Positions 16,718-26,166 of a DNA stretch of 49,032 nucleotides are shown one piece after another. This DNA is from a virus. Below the pieces are notes generated by a model. The model worked only from the letters and a program-made list of their open reading frames with translations, did not search any database and was not told the origin of the DNA. The stretch spans positions 1-49,032 of the IMG/VR virus record IMGVR_UViG_3300042523_001189; one strand, given 5' to 3'. A program made the translations under genes and the position numbers. Position 1 is the first letter of the stretch. Each line of letters starts with the position of its first letter.

Positions 16718-19530
16718 TGAGATATCAACATTTAGCATTTTTTAATAAAAATGGAAATGTTCAAGACTTTTCCTATGACTCCGCGACTCAGATATGGAGC
16801 GGGATAGTCTTTATCCCTAAGGTTTCTGTTGATCTTTTTGAAGTTGCTCAGATTTATATTCTAGAGCAAATGTTTAATCAAAATAATCAGTTAGTTTATG
16901 GGTTTCCGCACGATTTGGATTCTGCAAATTCTGCAACTGAAGGTTGGATTTTAGAATGGGAAAAGGAGACGCCGACTGATATCTTCTTATTCTCATACGA
17001 TATCGAGCAAGAGAAACCACTTTTACAGAAGGTTGATTATGCTACGGTTTCTCTAGACTACGATCCTAATCAAACTATTGATTCTAGTGGATATCTGCAT
17101 ACTGATCTAGTTACAAATAGTGCATTACAAATAAATGTTGCCCTTTCGTCTTCTACTGAAAATATCTTTGTTAGAAAGCTTCTAATTAAAGATAGAAGCC
17201 AGGATTATACAGTAGCTGAAATTTTGTTCTATGGAGAAACTGAAGGTGAAGATGAAAGATTAAAAGTAATGACTGAGAATATGGGATATCCTATATTTCC
17301 CGGCGATACTGCAATTTTTAGAAATACTGATATAAACGAAAGAGCTGTAGACTTTATAGAAATAAACAGAAAAAGAAAAGAGATTATGCTCGAAGGGCAT
17401 AATATCTTTCCGTATACAGGATCTTATAAAGCTCTAATAAATGCTATCAAATTCTATGGATATGAAAATATCTACATGAAAGAATACTGGCAGGATCTAG
17501 ATCCAAATTCTAGAATGTTTGGAAAATACATACAGACAAATCCTATTCAGCTTCTACAGCCTACAGCTAAATTTAACGATCCTAATATCAAAGTTCCGAG
17601 TAAGTCTTTAAGAAAGACTGGTAAGTTTGGTCTTTTTTATTCTATAAACGAAATTGTTCCTGATCAATATGATGATTATGGATTGCCTGTAACTGCTGAA
17701 GAATTCTCTTATACTTTAGAAGAAGCTCTTATTAAGCTATACGGTCTAAAGATTAAATTACAGAAATACTATCTTCCTCTAAATGCTAAGATTGTAGACA
17801 TTACGGGAGAAGCTGATTATTTTTCTAAAAATTCTATAACTACTCAAATAGAAAAGAATGAAACATTTTCTATTCTTGCGGGGTTTGATACCGACTTCGA
17901 AATTCTTCCTCATACTGTAGTATTTTTAGAAGATTTGAGAACTATAGAAGATTTAGAGTTTCCTAAATATACTCCGTACGACATACCTCAAAACATTCTG
18001 GTAGGGCCTCTTGGGGACCCCGTGTTGATAGGGTCTTCCGAGGTAGGAGGTCCATATTTCATCGGAGCTTCAAGCTTTCTAAGCATACAAGATAAGAATA
18101 GTCCGCTTGGACCACCCGTTGACGGAAAGGATTTTACTCTTGGAGAGCTTTCTGATATCTTCTTAGCATATTTTTCTAGATATGCGCCGGGTATTTCAAC
18201 TATTGCACAGTTAGGTGACAATGAAAATGTTCCAGTCGGAGCTCCAATCGTTCTTAAAAATACAAGCTTTTCTGATACAACTTGGAATAGTGTAGACTCT
18301 AATTGGAATCAGCTTGATACTATTTCAGGATCTATCATATTTAGTTGGATTTATTTGCAGTATAGAAATTCGGCTGAAATAGAATGGACAATTAGTAAAG
18401 ATGCCGACAGTGTGTCTCCAGCTTATTATAATGTGATTAGAGGTCCCATTGAAGAATATGATCAAACTGCCGTGGTTCTGCCTTATGTTGGTGAATACTA
18501 TGTAGAAATGAGAATTTACGACTTCTATAACAATATCTCATCAAGCGTAGAAACTACTGCAGTTACAGTTCGTCCAAAGAATGTTGATTTTTGCGGATAT
18601 TACGCAGAAAGAAAAAAGAGTTATACGTGGTCTAGTGAGGGATCTTATTCTTTAGAGGACTATGCTTCGAATTGGTCTCTTCCTTTATCTCCTAACTCAG
18701 GAGTTAGTGAATATTTGATGTCCTTTGACTCCTTAGACAGAGCTAATTATGCTACAAATAATTTTCAAGATACTATAAATTCAGAAGTTTTAACATATCA
18801 AGATAGTGGAGAGCAAAGCTTTTCGGGTCCTTATTTTTGGGACTATATGACCAAAGGTAACTGGGAAAAAACTTCTCATTTATGGTGGGATAGTACAGAA
18901 GTTACTGGGGATACTCCAGCATTTTTTGAAATTTTAGAAATTCCTGCATCTCCTTTTGTTTTAACTATAGAAAATACAAAGGGGTTTTTTGATCTTTTTA
19001 TTGAGACTGAGGTGCAAAATCTTACAGATTTTGTTGACTTTATGAATAGTGCAACAGCAGATCCTTTTTCGAGATACATCTATAATCTGGTTACAAGTGA
19101 AGATAGATCTATTCAATATGTTCAAGCTGTTGCAAAATACAACTCATCTTCTTATGGAGATTTTATTTCGGTTAGTGGCTATCAAGTAAATGCTGTTTCG
19201 AATGAAGTTTTAATCGGAAGAACAGGTCAGTCGAATATTACAAATCCAACTTGGAACTCTGCGAATCCTATTTATAATGCAGAAACCTTGCAGCTGTTGA
19301 CTTATGTAACTTTTAGCTACAATAACTGTGAAATAATGGGAAAAGTAGATGAAAAGTCTGCTTGGATTCTAAAAAATAATAGCAATCCAAATTTTAGTGA
19401 TATATATTTAAACAGCAAATATTTTACGTATATGTTCGACACACCAGGTAATTATACCCTGCAATTGAACATAGAAGACAACAACCAAAACAAATACACA
19501 AGAGAAAAAAACATTCTCATAATAAAATAA
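16717..19530 (+). CDS. Baseplate wedge protein, gp7 / gpI-like, with Ig/PKD-like domains
   Basis: This 937-aa protein is close in size to T4 gp7 (1032) and sits in the gp25-gp6-gp7 order. Near residues 230-260 is PYTGSYKALINAIKFYGYEN then IYMKEYWQD, the helix-turn pattern of gpI/gp7-type wedge proteins. The C-terminal half holds at least two beta-sandwich units that each open with Trp-Asn motifs and end in PKD/Ig-like strands: about 520-625 (DTTWNSVDSNWNQLD to YVGEYYVEMRIYDFYNN) and about 840-937 (NPTWNSANPIYNAE to PGNYTLQLNIEDNNQNK). In T4 gp7 forms the heterotrimer with gp6 and carries peripheral baseplate parts. Confidence 0.72.
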   Translation: MRYQHLAFFNKNGNVQDFSYDSATQIWSGIVFIPKVSVDLFEVAQIYILEQMFNQNNQLVYGFPHDLDSANSATEGWILEWEKETPTDIFLFSYDIEQEKPLLQKVDYATVSLDYDPNQTIDSSGYLHTDLVTNSALQINVALSSSTENIFVRKLLIKDRSQDYTVAEILFYGETEGEDERLKVMTENMGYPIFPGDTAIFRNTDINERAVDFIEINRKRKEIMLEGHNIFPYTGSYKALINAIKFYGYENIYMKEYWQDLDPNSRMFGKYIQTNPIQLLQPTAKFNDPNIKVPSKSLRKTGKFGLFYSINEIVPDQYDDYGLPVTAEEFSYTLEEALIKLYGLKIKLQKYYLPLNAKIVDITGEADYFSKNSITTQIEKNETFSILAGFDTDFEILPHTVVFLEDLRTIEDLEFPKYTPYDIPQNILVGPLGDPVLIGSSEVGGPYFIGASSFLSIQDKNSPLGPPVDGKDFTLGELSDIFLAYFSRYAPGISTIAQLGDNENVPVGAPIVLKNTSFSDTTWNSVDSNWNQLDTISGSIIFSWIYLQYRNSAEIEWTISKDADSVSPAYYNVIRGPIEEYDQTAVVLPYVGEYYVEMRIYDFYNNISSSVETTAVTVRPKNVDFCGYYAERKKSYTWSSEGSYSLEDYASNWSLPLSPNSGVSEYLMSFDSLDRANYATNNFQDTINSEVLTYQDSGEQSFSGPYFWDYMTKGNWEKTSHLWWDSTEVTGDTPAFFEILEIPASPFVLTIENTKGFFDLFIETEVQNLTDFVDFMNSATADPFSRYIYNLVTSEDRSIQYVQAVAKYNSSSYGDFISVSGYQVNAVSNEVLIGRTGQSNITNPTWNSANPIYNAETLQLLTYVTFSYNNCEIMGKVDEKSAWILKNNSNPNFSDIYLNSKYFTYMFDTPGNYTLQLNIEDNNQNKYTREKNILIIK

Positions 19531-19536
19531 AAAACA

Positions 19537-20181
19537 ATGGCTATTAGCGTAACTGAAATCCTCGGAACAGACTCTCTAGCAGGGTCTAGAATTGTTATTA
19601 ATGACAATTTTAATATTCTTGCTGAAGAGATTAATTTGATGGAAGTATATTTTAATCCTACTGCTGGAACATTAGCAGGATTAAATAGCACTACCACGAA
19701 CACCCTTAAAGTTGGACTGTCAACTGTCAAGCTTGAAATTACTTCAAGCGCATTCAACATTATCAGCGATGTGAGCCTGATAGGTAATCTAAATCTAGAA
19801 GGTAATCTTCTTAGAAATAATATAGATCCTGACATTTACAGCGATACTACACTGGCACCTAGCTATACAGCAAACATTGGAAGTACCACGGCGGTTCCAG
19901 AATATTTGTTATTTAAAGTTCATAATTCTCTTTCGAGTGCAGTTACTCTCAGTCTTTTTGCTGGAGAAATAGGTCAAGAGATTATCTTCCAATACGATAA
20001 TAGCAACACAGGAGATGTTAACATTATTGAAGGTACCGGTTCTACTTTTTCTCTAGAAGGAAATGCTTCTACTATTACTTTGAATGGATTAGGTCAAACT
20101 GTGCATCTATTCTCAACAACTGATTCTTCAGGTAACCCTCTTTGGATTATTATCGGAGGAGCGGGATATACTCTTTCGTAA
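19537..20181 (+). CDS. Fibre/appendage protein with a shared N-terminal anchor
   Basis: A 214-aa beta-rich protein. Its first ~32 residues (MAISVTEILGTDSLAGSR, then INDNFNILAEEIN) resemble the start of the 820-aa fibre at 30703 (MAIVIKEILASDTISQASDK, then INFNF). The 'I-N-x-N-F' anchor with an upstream E-I-L is typical of trimeric phage tail appendages. The rest is Ser/Thr/Gly-rich strands (GEIGQEIIFQYDNSN). It follows the gp7-like gene by 6 nt and is followed by another structural gene 3 nt later. Probably a short baseplate-attached appendage. Confidence 0.65.
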   Translation: MAISVTEILGTDSLAGSRIVINDNFNILAEEINLMEVYFNPTAGTLAGLNSTTTNTLKVGLSTVKLEITSSAFNIISDVSLIGNLNLEGNLLRNNIDPDIYSDTTLAPSYTANIGSTTAVPEYLLFKVHNSLSSAVTLSLFAGEIGQEIIFQYDNSNTGDVNIIEGTGSTFSLEGNASTITLNGLGQTVHLFSTTDSSGNPLWIIIGGAGYTLS

Positions 20182-20184
20182 AAT

Positions 20185-22287
20185 ATGGCAACAACACCAG
20201 TAATAAGAACACCGCAGGCGCAGGGAGGTACTTTTTATACCTTTACTTCTGCGTCTAGAGATTTATCGAAAACACTTACGAATGATAATTTAAAGTTCGT
20301 GTTTTCTAAATATGTTCTCTTGAATCTTCCTGATTTTAATAGTTTAGATTTTTCTACCTTTGGTAGCTATAATAACTATATGCAATTCGATACAGTCGAT
20401 GGTTCTATTTTTGCTGGAGGTTTATCGCCCGATAGAAACATAGACTGGGCACAAGGGCTTCAGAATTATGCATTGAATATAGAAAGTTTAATTCTAGACG
20501 ATGCAAGTTATGATTCTACTCAAAAAAGAAGCGTAGCAGAAAGAGTATTTTTCAAATGGTTGAAGGAGACTGGAGCTATTAGATTTAGAGATGCTAATAC
20601 TACTTCGGAGGCTAGTCCTGCTCTTACTACACCTAGATTTGTAGAAGAAGATGAAAAGTTGACAGGATCTGTTCAATATCAGAAAGTCGTACAGTACATA
20701 GGAGACATCGACGTTATTAACAACGTAGATAAAGCAGGAGACAGTTATACTGAAGTTTACCTTTATGTCCCTACTCAAGTTGGAAAAACTCCGGTTGTTC
20801 TTTTTTCTGCATTAGAAGATACGAACTATGAGCCTTCTATGATTATTCAAGGAAATGGAGAATTTGATCTAGGGAGAAACGTTTCCTCAGTTCACCCGGA
20901 AGGTTTGACTTTCAGGGCATTTTATGACGTTGATGGTCAAGTAGATTATACAGATGCAGACGCAGATTGGATGGATAATCCCTACCCACAAGCTGTAACT
21001 AATGCATATTTTACAGAACCTTCGACTTTTGCCGATTCTTCAAATGCCGATATTCAAAAATACCCAGCAGATTATGATAATCCTTCTGGATTCAATGGCG
21101 TTGCATACAGAAGATCAAAACTGGATGGGATTAGTGTAGACTTCAATCCTAACGATTATGCAACAATAGTAAATGACTCTACAGTTTCTACTATTGCACA
21201 ATATAATGGTTCTGATTATTCTTCAAACTTTGAATTTAATGCAGTTCTAGTATATTATGATTTATATGATGTAAATGATCAAGAAAATGGAGCTACTAAT
21301 TTATACGGAATCTTGTTACTGGATAATATCACTCCGACTTTAGAAGGTGGATTTATTCAAAGATCACAAAAGTTCAAGCCTAACAAGGTAACTGGTGAAA
21401 ATGGAAACTCTTATGGGTTCAAACTGAACCTTAGATTTGATGCATCTTTAAACACCCAGGGTGTTAGTAGCATCGTAAATGAATATAATAACTTTTCAAC
21501 AGGTCAGTTTACAGAAGCAGTTGCTCTGTTACAACAGTCTGTTAAGTTTTTTGAGAGACAACAAGTTAAATTTATAGATCTAGAATCTAAAATCAATACT
21601 TCTTATTCTGCTGCAACTGACAATACTGCAAGAATTTTATCTTTGCAAGCCGAAGTAGATGCACTAGAAACTGCTCTTCAGAATGCAAGATTAGCATTCT
21701 CTTCGAGCACAGCTCTTTTAGATATGATTGCTGCGAATTCTAAAGCAATATCAGATATTGTTGCTGGTAAGATTAATATAAACTTACAGTATAACACTGA
21801 TGTTTTAAGTGAAGGCCCTGGAATTGTTCTTGATAAATCGGTTCCGAATAAGATCAAAATTACGCAAAAGACTCAAGCTTATGTGATTGACGAATCTTTT
21901 GATAAAAACTCAAACCCAATAACACCTTCTTCGCCTTTAAGTCTAAATATAACTTCACCTGAAGTTTATTTCAGACTAACTGATTTTACGAATATGTGCA
22001 GAATCTACACCACAGATACCGCACTCGGAGATTTACAAATTTATATCAATGATTCTTCTGCACTTTTTAAGAAGTATCAAACAGTTAAAGTAGTTTTCCC
22101 TACCACATTATCAATAGGATCTAGAAATATTGTGATTTACACAGATGCACTTAACAGAAAAGGTACTGGAGTCTATGGTGTGCAAGTTGGAACTATTTCT
22201 AACCAAGATATTAGCAACAAACCTATTTTTGAGATTATATGCTCCGATCCTGACGCATATACTTTTGAAATAGATATACTAAGATAA
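20185..22287 (+). CDS. Large virion protein, 700 aa
   Basis: No enzyme motif. The N-terminal ~450 residues are strand-rich. A coiled-coil-like stretch lies at about 475-515 (TARILSLQAEVDALETALQN) and a beta-rich C-terminal region follows (about 545-700). The order 'globular part, coiled coil, globular tip' suits a trimeric fibre or wedge-attached protein. Position after gp7 corresponds to the T4 gp8-gp12 region, but I see no specific match. Confidence 0.6.
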   Translation: MATTPVIRTPQAQGGTFYTFTSASRDLSKTLTNDNLKFVFSKYVLLNLPDFNSLDFSTFGSYNNYMQFDTVDGSIFAGGLSPDRNIDWAQGLQNYALNIESLILDDASYDSTQKRSVAERVFFKWLKETGAIRFRDANTTSEASPALTTPRFVEEDEKLTGSVQYQKVVQYIGDIDVINNVDKAGDSYTEVYLYVPTQVGKTPVVLFSALEDTNYEPSMIIQGNGEFDLGRNVSSVHPEGLTFRAFYDVDGQVDYTDADADWMDNPYPQAVTNAYFTEPSTFADSSNADIQKYPADYDNPSGFNGVAYRRSKLDGISVDFNPNDYATIVNDSTVSTIAQYNGSDYSSNFEFNAVLVYYDLYDVNDQENGATNLYGILLLDNITPTLEGGFIQRSQKFKPNKVTGENGNSYGFKLNLRFDASLNTQGVSSIVNEYNNFSTGQFTEAVALLQQSVKFFERQQVKFIDLESKINTSYSAATDNTARILSLQAEVDALETALQNARLAFSSSTALLDMIAANSKAISDIVAGKININLQYNTDVLSEGPGIVLDKSVPNKIKITQKTQAYVIDESFDKNSNPITPSSPLSLNITSPEVYFRLTDFTNMCRIYTTDTALGDLQIYINDSSALFKKYQTVKVVFPTTLSIGSRNIVIYTDALNRKGTGVYGVQVGTISNQDISNKPIFEIICSDPDAYTFEIDILR

Positions 22288-22292
22288 ATATA
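22282..22292 (+). promoter_or_regulatory. AGATAAATATA box before the 1278-aa virion gene
   Basis: This is the same 11-mer as at 8213-8223. It overlaps the stop codon of the preceding gene (22285-22287) and ends 3 nt before the ATG at 22296. It may be a weak late-box variant or a translation signal. Confidence 0.25.
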
Positions 22293-22295
22293 CAT

Positions 22296-25200
22296 ATGTC
22301 TGAGAATTCAATATCAACCCTACTACCACAGCTGTTAAGACTTTATCAGAACTCTATCAGTTCCTATGAAGCGATGACGGGTGCAGTTACGGGAAATGAG
22401 GAGACCGTTAATATTGACGTAATAGAAAATGACAACACTATTACAAAACTACCAGTTCCTACATTTGGGTATCTGAAGAATGAAATTCAAAGACTGGAGA
22501 GAAATATAGCAACTCTTACTAACTACGATTCTGCATCGAATAGCAGTATTCTGCTACCTGATGGGTCTGTTAGAAGTATTATTCTTCAAAAACTTGAAGC
22601 AGAAGCTTCAGATTTGACAAGCATCAATAGTGTTACAAATTTTTCTGTCAAGCAGAATTATTTCTTTGATGATTTTATGACGCCTCTTTTATATGTGAGC
22701 TTTGATTTAACGAATCAAATTTCTCCAAATACAGAAGAAGCCGTCCTGAGTATCTTCTATATGACTATTGATTCTCAAGATAAATTGAACTATTTTAATT
22801 CCGAATTAAAGGGTTCGAGCATTTTGGAATATGATTCGTTTAAGTCTGCTTTAGATGATAGAGGAATTTCATATTTAGAAGAAACTGAAGTCAAAGCAAT
22901 ATCGCCAAGAAATAATAGATATTACGGAACTTTTGATGTAAATGATATATCTTCTTCTACTGTTACACAGCTTATAAATGGCGTAAACACTACGGTAGTC
23001 TTAAAGACTTATCGCTTGAATAAGTTGACTTATTCTGATTCCGATTCTCCTTTCACAGACACTCAAAGTATTAAGATTGGTGATAGCTTGGTGATTAATC
23101 AAGATCCTATTAGTACAAGATATGAAGTGGTAAGTGTGGATTCAGGGACGAATTCTGTGACATTAAAGTTACTAGAAGGTAATTCTCCTATTACTATTGG
23201 TTCTGAGATTTTTAAAATTTACAAGAGTCCAGAAAGTACAGTTTCTTTAGACTTGAATGTAGGATACGGAGAATACTTAGCAGTATTCATTAAACCTGTA
23301 GATCCTAATTCAAGAATACCAGCGATTAACTGGTCTCCAGGTTCGGCTTTCTTTACGAACGATTTGACGATTACTCTTTCGAGTGGAGAAGTAAAACCTC
23401 TTTATAATTATTACAGAGAATTTGTTACAGATTTTGGTGCTTATATTTTAGGTCTAGCTGTTGATAAAATTCCTACATCATCTCAAGCAATCACTCCTGA
23501 TTCTCCCGTTCTGAATTCTTCAGATTTTAAAGTAGTTCAAATTAATCAACAAATCACTAACAAGAGAGAAGTTGCAGAGATTGAAGACTTGAATAAACAG
23601 AAGAATACCCTATCATCTGAGATTAAAGAGCTTGACAATGCAATTGCGGCAAAGAGAAGCGAAATAGCAAATAAAAATTATAAGAATTCGGTTGAAAGAG
23701 ATGCTGATAAAAATCAGCTAGATGGTCTTGTAACTCAAAGATCTACAAAAGCGGATTTATATTCATCTATTGTTAAGAGCATAGATGCCAAAGCCACAGA
23801 TGCAGGTTTAACTGCAGCAGATCCAAAATATCGGGTTAGAGGATTCTTTCCTCTTCCTTCACCTAAAGTTTCTAATGAAACTGGGGCTCAACAGATTGTA
23901 CAGTTTCTTATTGAATATAAATATCTGAATACTGATGGCTCTGCTAATCCAGTAGATACTTTCAATTTTCAAGATGGAAATTCAGAAGCAAGCGGCGCTT
24001 TTTCAAACTGGGTAGAAGTTTACGGTCCAGTAAGACCTAGAGTTTACAATGCGAGTTCTCAGAAATATCAATGGGCAACTATTCTTACACAAGATTCAGA
24101 TACTATCAATATTAATCAGGTTGATATTCCTATTACTAAAGGAGAACAAGTTGAAATTAGAGTACGAAGCGTTTCGGAAGCAGGTTGGCCTTCAAATCCA
24201 GCTCTTTCCGATTATTCTGAATCAGTTATTATTTCATTCCCAACTGAAATCAATACTGACAATACTCTGAATGACATTATCAAACAGAATCAAGAGTCTT
24301 TAGCTGCTGTAAAACTGCAAGAAGCTATTAATTCAAAAGGAATTGATCAACATTTATCAAGTTCTTTTACAGCTAACGAGAAGTATTTTGCACACGATGC
24401 TACTGTTATTTCTTCAGGATTCGTATCTGGTAATCAAACTCCAATAGATCTTTTCACGAAGCTGAATCAGTTACAAAATGAAATTACTAGTCTTCAACAA
24501 GTAATAGCTGGAATCGGTGGAGAACTTGCAGTTTCTATTATCGATGATCAGGGGGTTGAAACTGCATTGGTTAAAGATCAACTAAATACGTTCTTTGCCG
24601 GATATTACGCAGATGCAGTAAACGGACTAAGTATCAAGAAAGGTGCTATAGTTACTAAAACTTACTTCATTAATATCAAGAATACCAATCAAAATCCATT
24701 AGAACTTATTTCTAAGATCTTTGGTAGCTCTGACAGAAAAGTTAGAGAATCAGAAGATCCTTCTGCTTCTTCATCTTCTAGCACGATTCTTCCTGCGATT
24801 TATGAGTATTTAGACAATTTTAATACTTATGTAAGTTCAGATTCTACATATAATACTCTGTATAAATATGACTTGGTTCCTCTATTGTTAACAAGTCCTG
24901 ATGTAACTTCATCAGATCCATATACTCAGATAGAATCTTTAGCTCCATATCAGTCTTCTCAAGTAAAATCTCAGTTCATTTACTCTAGATATTATGATGT
25001 TGCAGGAGAAGAAAAATTCTATCAAAGCGTAGAACCAGGAACTACTACTCCAATTTACAATTTAGATGATGCAGAAAATTTTTACGGAAGACTTTCATAT
25101 GAAACTTCGTTAGGAGCCAGCTTTATCTTCGGGGGTTCTTTTGCATACGATGTAGTTACCGGTAAGTTTCTTCCTACCACTTCAACTACTTTTTATAATA

Positions 25201-26132
25201 ACGATGACAATACAATAGAAATTCATACTTCGCATCCTTCTTTAGCTAGACTGAATACATTTAAAAGCTTTTATGAGAGCATAACACAGGACACTGGAAC
25301 TGGTAGTGGAGTTGGAGTTACTATTCCTTCAGAATCTGATCTTTTCACCGCAGGTTACGATCTTTATGTTGCAAATGAACGGGTAGATAGCGGAACATAT
25401 TTGGGTAGAAGAACTATATTTCCAGTAATTAGAAATTCAAAGTATGCTCCTCTAAGTGCCTCAAGTGCTTATACCAAATCTCAAAATATGTATATTTTTG
25501 AAGAAGTTGCTAATATGGGAACTTCTCAAACATATAATATAACGGGCAGTCCTACTCTTATTGATACAAGTTTACATATCACTAATGCTTCTACTAATAC
25601 CGGTGATGGTTTAGGTGGAGTTGACTTTCAGAGAGGCGCTAAAATGTCTTTTGAAAGCGACGATCAGTATCTGTTAGGCAAAAAGAGCTGCGGTTCTTAT
25701 CTTTTCATTTCTACCGATATTCATAGCAGTATTTGCGTAGATGGTAAAGCTTCAACTTCAACTAAAAAGATTTTAAACGGAACTAACAATTCAATCAAAG
25801 TTCCTGTAGTTTTCCAATATCGAATGACAGATTTTTACGGCTCTGGAACAAGTGGCTTAGGAAACATCGGAGGTGATTCTACAGGAAGCACTACAAATCT
25901 TACATATACCAAGAGGATAGGTTTTGATATTTTGATCAAAGACGGAACAGTTTATTCTTATGACTTAGAAGTTTCTGCAAAATACAAATCAGATTCGTTG
26001 AATCTAAATTCTGTACCTTCGGTTAGTGTTTCTACTGCAGTAAGTGACTTACAGGGAGTGATAAAAAATCTATCTCCTGCAGTACCACAAACTATAGGGG
26101 CAGCTAGCACAAATACTATTTCGACTGGTTAA
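22296..26132 (+). CDS. Giant virion protein with coiled coil and FN3-like domain, 1278 aa
   Basis: Probably a fibre or large baseplate appendage. A coiled coil runs at about 425-490 (IEDLNKQKNTLSSEIKELDN, AIAAKRSEIANK). Just after it is a fibronectin-III-like unit at about 510-650, including KGEQVEIRVRSVSEAGWPSN. A second short coiled-coil-like element is TKLNQLQNEITSLQQVIAGI (about 718-737). The C-terminal third is Ser/Thr/Tyr-rich beta. No catalytic motif. It stands in a run of ever larger structural genes, which points to the outer baseplate or long fibres. Confidence 0.62.
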   Translation: MSENSISTLLPQLLRLYQNSISSYEAMTGAVTGNEETVNIDVIENDNTITKLPVPTFGYLKNEIQRLERNIATLTNYDSASNSSILLPDGSVRSIILQKLEAEASDLTSINSVTNFSVKQNYFFDDFMTPLLYVSFDLTNQISPNTEEAVLSIFYMTIDSQDKLNYFNSELKGSSILEYDSFKSALDDRGISYLEETEVKAISPRNNRYYGTFDVNDISSSTVTQLINGVNTTVVLKTYRLNKLTYSDSDSPFTDTQSIKIGDSLVINQDPISTRYEVVSVDSGTNSVTLKLLEGNSPITIGSEIFKIYKSPESTVSLDLNVGYGEYLAVFIKPVDPNSRIPAINWSPGSAFFTNDLTITLSSGEVKPLYNYYREFVTDFGAYILGLAVDKIPTSSQAITPDSPVLNSSDFKVVQINQQITNKREVAEIEDLNKQKNTLSSEIKELDNAIAAKRSEIANKNYKNSVERDADKNQLDGLVTQRSTKADLYSSIVKSIDAKATDAGLTAADPKYRVRGFFPLPSPKVSNETGAQQIVQFLIEYKYLNTDGSANPVDTFNFQDGNSEASGAFSNWVEVYGPVRPRVYNASSQKYQWATILTQDSDTININQVDIPITKGEQVEIRVRSVSEAGWPSNPALSDYSESVIISFPTEINTDNTLNDIIKQNQESLAAVKLQEAINSKGIDQHLSSSFTANEKYFAHDATVISSGFVSGNQTPIDLFTKLNQLQNEITSLQQVIAGIGGELAVSIIDDQGVETALVKDQLNTFFAGYYADAVNGLSIKKGAIVTKTYFINIKNTNQNPLELISKIFGSSDRKVRESEDPSASSSSSTILPAIYEYLDNFNTYVSSDSTYNTLYKYDLVPLLLTSPDVTSSDPYTQIESLAPYQSSQVKSQFIYSRYYDVAGEEKFYQSVEPGTTTPIYNLDDAENFYGRLSYETSLGASFIFGGSFAYDVVTGKFLPTTSTTFYNNDDNTIEIHTSHPSLARLNTFKSFYESITQDTGTGSGVGVTIPSESDLFTAGYDLYVANERVDSGTYLGRRTIFPVIRNSKYAPLSASSAYTKSQNMYIFEEVANMGTSQTYNITGSPTLIDTSLHITNASTNTGDGLGGVDFQRGAKMSFESDDQYLLGKKSCGSYLFISTDIHSSICVDGKASTSTKKILNGTNNSIKVPVVFQYRMTDFYGSGTSGLGNIGGDSTGSTTNLTYTKRIGFDILIKDGTVYSYDLEVSAKYKSDSLNLNSVPSVSVSTAVSDLQGVIKNLSPAVPQTIGAASTNTISTG

Positions 26133-26141
26133 TTCATGTGG

Positions 26142-26155
26142 GATATATAAAAAAA
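26142..26155 (+). promoter_or_regulatory. Late promoter-like box nested in an inverted repeat
   Basis: GATATATAAAAAAA ends 11 nt before the ATG at 26167. It lies between GTGGGAT (26138-26144) and ATCCCAC (26157-26163), a perfect 7-bp inverted repeat with a 12-nt loop holding the rest of the box. Confidence 0.7.
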
Positions 26156-26166
26156 GATCCCACTGA

